This document shows positions 14,249 through 16,759 of a stretch of 16,759 bases of DNA, piece after piece (within the stretch, counting starts at the first letter, position 1; the number at the start of each line of letters is the position of its first letter). The DNA comes from Nanobdellota archaeon (GTDB lineage Archaea > Nanobdellota > Nanobdellia > Pacearchaeales > GW2011-AR1). The position numbers and the translations under genes were made by a program. The stretch covers positions 1 to 16,759 of the forward strand of contig JAHIWJ010000071.1 in assembly GCA_018816205.1 (NCBI GenBank), given 5' to 3'. The notes beneath the pieces were generated by a model, which ran no database searches, was not told the origin of the DNA, and saw only the letters and a list, made by a program, of their open reading frames with translations.

Positions 14249-14278
14249 CTTGTTAAGTCAGCAACTTGACTTAACAAG
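14249..14278. repeat. Perfect 12-bp inverted repeat between thrS and the 210-aa gene
   Basis: CTTGTTAAGTCA and TGACTTAACAAG flank a 6-nt spacer, one of the longest perfect inverted repeats I noticed in the window. It lies 26 bp after the thrS stop codon and just upstream of the next TATA element. It could be an operator for a dimeric regulator or an RNA hairpin at the thrS 3' end. No strong T run follows on the minus strand, which argues against a plain terminator. Confidence 0.7.
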
Positions 14279-14303
14279 GAATGAAAGTTTAAAAAGATGT
14301 GTT

Positions 14304-16010
14304 TTAATCTCGATTCTGCAGTTTTTTCTGCAGTTCTTTAATGAAAGACTCTGTTTTCACGCCGAACTTTGGTTTTTCACCACGAGCGCGAACTGCGAGA
14401 GTTTTTGCTTTTTCTTCCTTGTCGCCGATGACAATTACATATGGAATGTGCTGCATCTCTGCTTTTCGAACTTTGTCGGAGACGGTTGTGTTTTCAAAAT
14501 CTGAGTCTATCCTTAATTCAGGAATTTGTTTTTTTAAATCATGCAGAACTTTTTCTGCGGCCTTTGTGTTTCGGTCTGTGAAATTTATGACGCAAACCTG
14601 CGTCGGGGAAAGCCAGACAGGCAAATTTCCGTTCAGGTGTTCTAGTAAAATTCCGATAAATCTTTCCAAGGAGCCGAGTATGGTTCGATGCAGCATAACG
14701 GGCCTTTTTCTTTCATTGTTCTTATCGGTGTATTCCAGCTGAAAGCGTTCCGGCATTGCAAAGTCTAACTGCAGGGTTGCACACTGCCATTCGCGGTTTA
14801 GAGAGTCTTTTATATGGAAGTCAATTTTTGGGCCGTAGAATGCGCCGTCGCCCTTGTTTAATTTGTATTTCGTTTTTTTCTTTTTCAGAACCTGTTCAAG
14901 AGCTTTTTCCGCCTTGTCCCAAATTTCATCGCTGCCAATTCTTTTTTCCGGGCGAGTTGAGAGCTCGACTCTGTAGGGCAGGTTGAATTTTTTGTAGAAT
15001 CTGTCTGCAAGAGCCATTACCGCCATTAACTCATCCTCCAGCTGTTCTTCTGTGCAGTAGACGTGGGCATCGTCCTGGGTGAATTTAATGACTCTGAAAA
15101 GACCTGCAAGAACGCCTGAGAGTTCTTGACGGTGGACGATACCGAGTTCGCCCATCCGCATCGGGAGATCCTTGTATGATCTTGTCTGACTTTTGTAAAC
15201 CAGAATTCCTCCGGGGCAGTTCATTGGTTTGACTGCGAAGTCTCTGTCTTCGTATTTTGAAATGAAAATGTTATCTCTATATTTGTCCCAGTGGCCGGAG
15301 ATTTGCCAGAGCCTTTTGTCGAGGATTTGAGGAGTTGAAATTTCTTGATAGCCGGCTTTTTCGTGCTCTTCGCGCCAGAATTTTACGAGTTCGTTGTAGA
15401 TTATCAGGCCATTGTTGTGCCAGAAAACCATGCCCGGCGCGACTTCATTGAAAGAAAATAAATCCAGTTTTTGTCCGAGAATTCTGTGGTCGTTTTCTTT
15501 TAGTTTTGAGGTGTCGAGTTTCGAGCGGGAGATTTCTCTTAGCAATCTTTCAGGGTTGTAAATTTCTTCTTTTGGTTTGACGCGGATTTCTTCAAAGCCC
15601 TCTGGGTGGAATTCTTTGCTTAGCTCTGAAAGGGGATGGCCTTTGCATTTTAACTCGAAAGTTTTGTAGTAGCCGAAAGGGGCTCTTGTTACCTTGAAGT
15701 CCTGGGCAAGGATTTTTTCTGCTTCTTCTAAGGTTTTTAGTGCTACGTCTGGAGCTGAAAGTTTGGAAGAGAGGTGGGCGTAGGGATAAAGAACGATGTT
15801 TTTTGACTTGACTTCTGTTGCTGTTTTTTTTACAGAGGCTATTAGGTCGTCAAAGACTTTTTGGTCGTCGCCGTGTTCAATTGCTGTTAAAACGACTAGG
15901 CATTCCTGGACGGTTTTTTCGTCATCATTTTTTATGGCTTCCGGATTCTTTAATGCCTTTTTCAACGGTTTGAATTTTATGTAGTCGCAGTGGAGGGTGA
16001 GGATTTTCAT
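14304..16010 (-). CDS. thrS: Threonyl-tRNA synthetase, archaeal type
   Basis: It attaches threonine to tRNA(Thr). Residues 1-140 are the archaeal editing domain related to D-aminoacyl-tRNA deacylase (MKILTLHCDY, VLYPYAHLSSKLSAP, APFGYYKTFELKCKGHPLSE), which removes serine; the bacterial TGS domain is absent. The class II catalytic core covers about 180-460. Zinc ligands are complete: C265 in KPMNCPGG, H316 in TQDDAHVYC and H441 in VMLHRTILGSLERF. A C-terminal anticodon-binding domain follows (about 463-568, LPVWLSPTQVCVINF). Two oddities are NCPGG where NCPGH is common, and LSGVLAGLFRVIKF where LHGLFRVR is common. At 568 residues it is shorter than many archaeal ThrRS (about 610-620). The start fits a leaderless transcript from the TATA box at 16035-16044. 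Confidence 0.97.
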   Translation of the reverse strand: MKILTLHCDYIKFKPLKKALKNPEAIKNDDEKTVQECLVVLTAIEHGDDQKVFDDLIASVKKTATEVKSKNIVLYPYAHLSSKLSAPDVALKTLEEAEKILAQDFKVTRAPFGYYKTFELKCKGHPLSELSKEFHPEGFEEIRVKPKEEIYNPERLLREISRSKLDTSKLKENDHRILGQKLDLFSFNEVAPGMVFWHNNGLIIYNELVKFWREEHEKAGYQEISTPQILDKRLWQISGHWDKYRDNIFISKYEDRDFAVKPMNCPGGILVYKSQTRSYKDLPMRMGELGIVHRQELSGVLAGLFRVIKFTQDDAHVYCTEEQLEDELMAVMALADRFYKKFNLPYRVELSTRPEKRIGSDEIWDKAEKALEQVLKKKKTKYKLNKGDGAFYGPKIDFHIKDSLNREWQCATLQLDFAMPERFQLEYTDKNNERKRPVMLHRTILGSLERFIGILLEHLNGNLPVWLSPTQVCVINFTDRNTKAAEKVLHDLKKQIPELRIDSDFENTTVSDKVRKAEMQHIPYVIVIGDKEEKAKTLAVRARGEKPKFGVKTESFIKELQKKLQNRD

Positions 16011-16034
16011 GGTTTTTATGGAACGAAGAGGGCG

Positions 16035-16044
16035 TATATAAAAT
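16035..16044 (-). promoter_or_regulatory. TATA box of thrS
   Basis: AATTTTATATAC on the minus strand ends about 25 bp before the thrS ATG. The absence of a Shine-Dalgarno site agrees with leaderless transcription. Confidence 0.65.
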
Positions 16045-16062
16045 TATCTGGAAACACGGCAC

Positions 16063-16084
16063 TTTACTGGGTTATGGCAGTAAA
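16063..16084. repeat. 7-bp inverted repeat upstream of the thrS promoter
   Basis: TTTACTG and CAGTAAA are separated by 8 nt, 19 bp upstream of the thrS TATA box. It may be an operator, or the 3' hairpin of the preceding propeller gene on the same strand. It is short enough to be chance. Confidence 0.35.
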
Positions 16085-16178
16085 TCTGGTAATACTTTAA
16101 TATGCTTGTCTTGTATTTGAGAAGATATTCTGACTTCAGATATTAACATGGGGCGCAGAAGAAGTTGTATAGGGCCTT

Positions 16179-16759
16179 TCAAGAAGAGTAAGAAATGAAA
16201 CCATAAGGCCCTGCTTCAAGAAGGATTACCGGCTGCGCTGGACCAAGACTCCCATCTGGGTCGTACATATGATATTGCGTGTAAAGATAACACGGATAAA
16301 ATGTTTCCATCCTGTATGTCTCCTGCGGATTGATTATATCAAATTTACCCAGATATGCGTAGCCATCTACGCACGCATAGAGTCTTTGTTTGGTGTAGGC
16401 GCAAGTGTGGCTATTAAGGGGCAGCATATTGATTTGGCTTATGGAAAGAGGTTCAGACGCACTCTCTGGAACTATTACATCAAAAAGAGCAGTTTGTAAA
16501 CTAAAGCTAAGTGAAGCAGCCACTGTATGCTCGTATACTACCACTCGTTGATAGGTGCCAGATTCCAATTCAATCGTTTGGGGAAGCACTTGAGGCTGGG
16601 AAGGATTACGAATATCAATAAGTCTAAACTCATTGTAAAACTTTTGGGCAAGCAGAGCCTCATCGCCGACTTTAAAAAAATTCACAACTCCTTCAGGGAA
16701 GACATCAAGTGTTTCTAAAAAGACAGGATTGTAAGGGTCTGAGATGTCATAAACTTTTA
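16179..16759 (-). CDS. LVIVD-type beta-propeller protein, 5' end beyond the window
   Basis: The reading frame stays open to the window edge, so only the C-terminal 193 residues are seen; a GTG at 16685 is internal and not a start. LVIVD-like repeats are recognisable: KVYDISDPYNPVFLETLDV, FRLIDIRNPSQPQVLPQTIE and LGKFDIINPQE. Such repeats form the blades of a beta-propeller in secreted or surface proteins. Several Cys (CAYTKQRLYAC) may form a disulfide. No C-terminal anchor is present. The N-terminal signal, if any, lies outside the window. Codon use is less AT-biased than in the DGR RT, but similar to thrS. Its partner or ligand cannot be told from here. Confidence 0.8.
   Translation of the reverse strand, partial: KVYDISDPYNPVFLETLDVFPEGVVNFFKVGDEALLAQKFYNEFRLIDIRNPSQPQVLPQTIELESGTYQRVVVYEHTVAASLSFSLQTALFDVIVPESASEPLSISQINMLPLNSHTCAYTKQRLYACVDGYAYLGKFDIINPQETYRMETFYPCYLYTQYHMYDPDGSLGPAQPVILLEAGPYGFISYSS

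Noticed and set aside
16148..16198. A 16-codon plus-strand frame MGRRRSCIGPFKKSKK
   Set aside because: It is too short to support, lacks a Shine-Dalgarno site, has a poorly spaced TATA, and overlaps the end of the propeller gene on the other strand.

Overview
The window looks like the chromosome of an AT-rich archaeon, most likely a small-genome DPANN lineage of the Pacearchaeota/Woesearchaeota type. The reasons are TATA boxes about 21-30 bp upstream of start codons with almost no leader, an archaeal-type threonyl-tRNA synthetase with an N-terminal editing domain, a DUF192 protein carrying an IHSFFV motif, and surface proteins with DCGGPC cysteine cassettes. The lineage is an inference; no rRNA gene is present.

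Region 1 (about 110-2272, + strand) is a diversity-generating retroelement (DGR). It holds a 269-aa target protein with a variable region (VR, 693-776), a downstream template repeat (TR, 1126-1209), and a reverse transcriptase (1231-2272). TR and VR align without gaps over 84 bp. They differ at 11 positions, and all 11 are adenines in TR. A small inverted repeat lies 9 bp after the VR, like the hairpin used by known DGRs. The reverse transcriptase is split by a frame change exactly at a run of 13 G (1773-1785). Twelve or 15 G would restore a 346-aa DGR-type enzyme, so the tract is either an on/off slippage switch, decay of the gene, or an assembly error.

Region 2 (2316-4170) holds small genes: a 50-aa lysine-rich protein with a strong Shine-Dalgarno site, a DUF192 protein, a membrane-anchored protein of unknown role, and a 96-aa unknown. 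The DUF192 gene and the membrane-anchored gene diverge from one centrally placed TATA element.

Region 3 (13520 down to 4167, - strand) is a probable 9-kb operon. Three secreted or membrane-anchored surface proteins (534, 249 and about 1370 aa; Ig/cadherin-like repeats and cysteine modules, each with a signal peptide and C-terminal anchor) are followed by a MoxR AAA+ ATPase, a DUF58 protein and a membrane VWA protein. The last three are a recognised chaperone-like set and may assemble or remodel the cell-surface complex encoded upstream of them.

Region 4 (13569-16759, - strand) holds a hypothetical protein, thrS, and a 5'-truncated LVIVD-type beta-propeller gene that runs off the window edge. 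No tRNA, rRNA, CRISPR array or insertion sequence was seen. No stretch above 300 bases lacks a gene.
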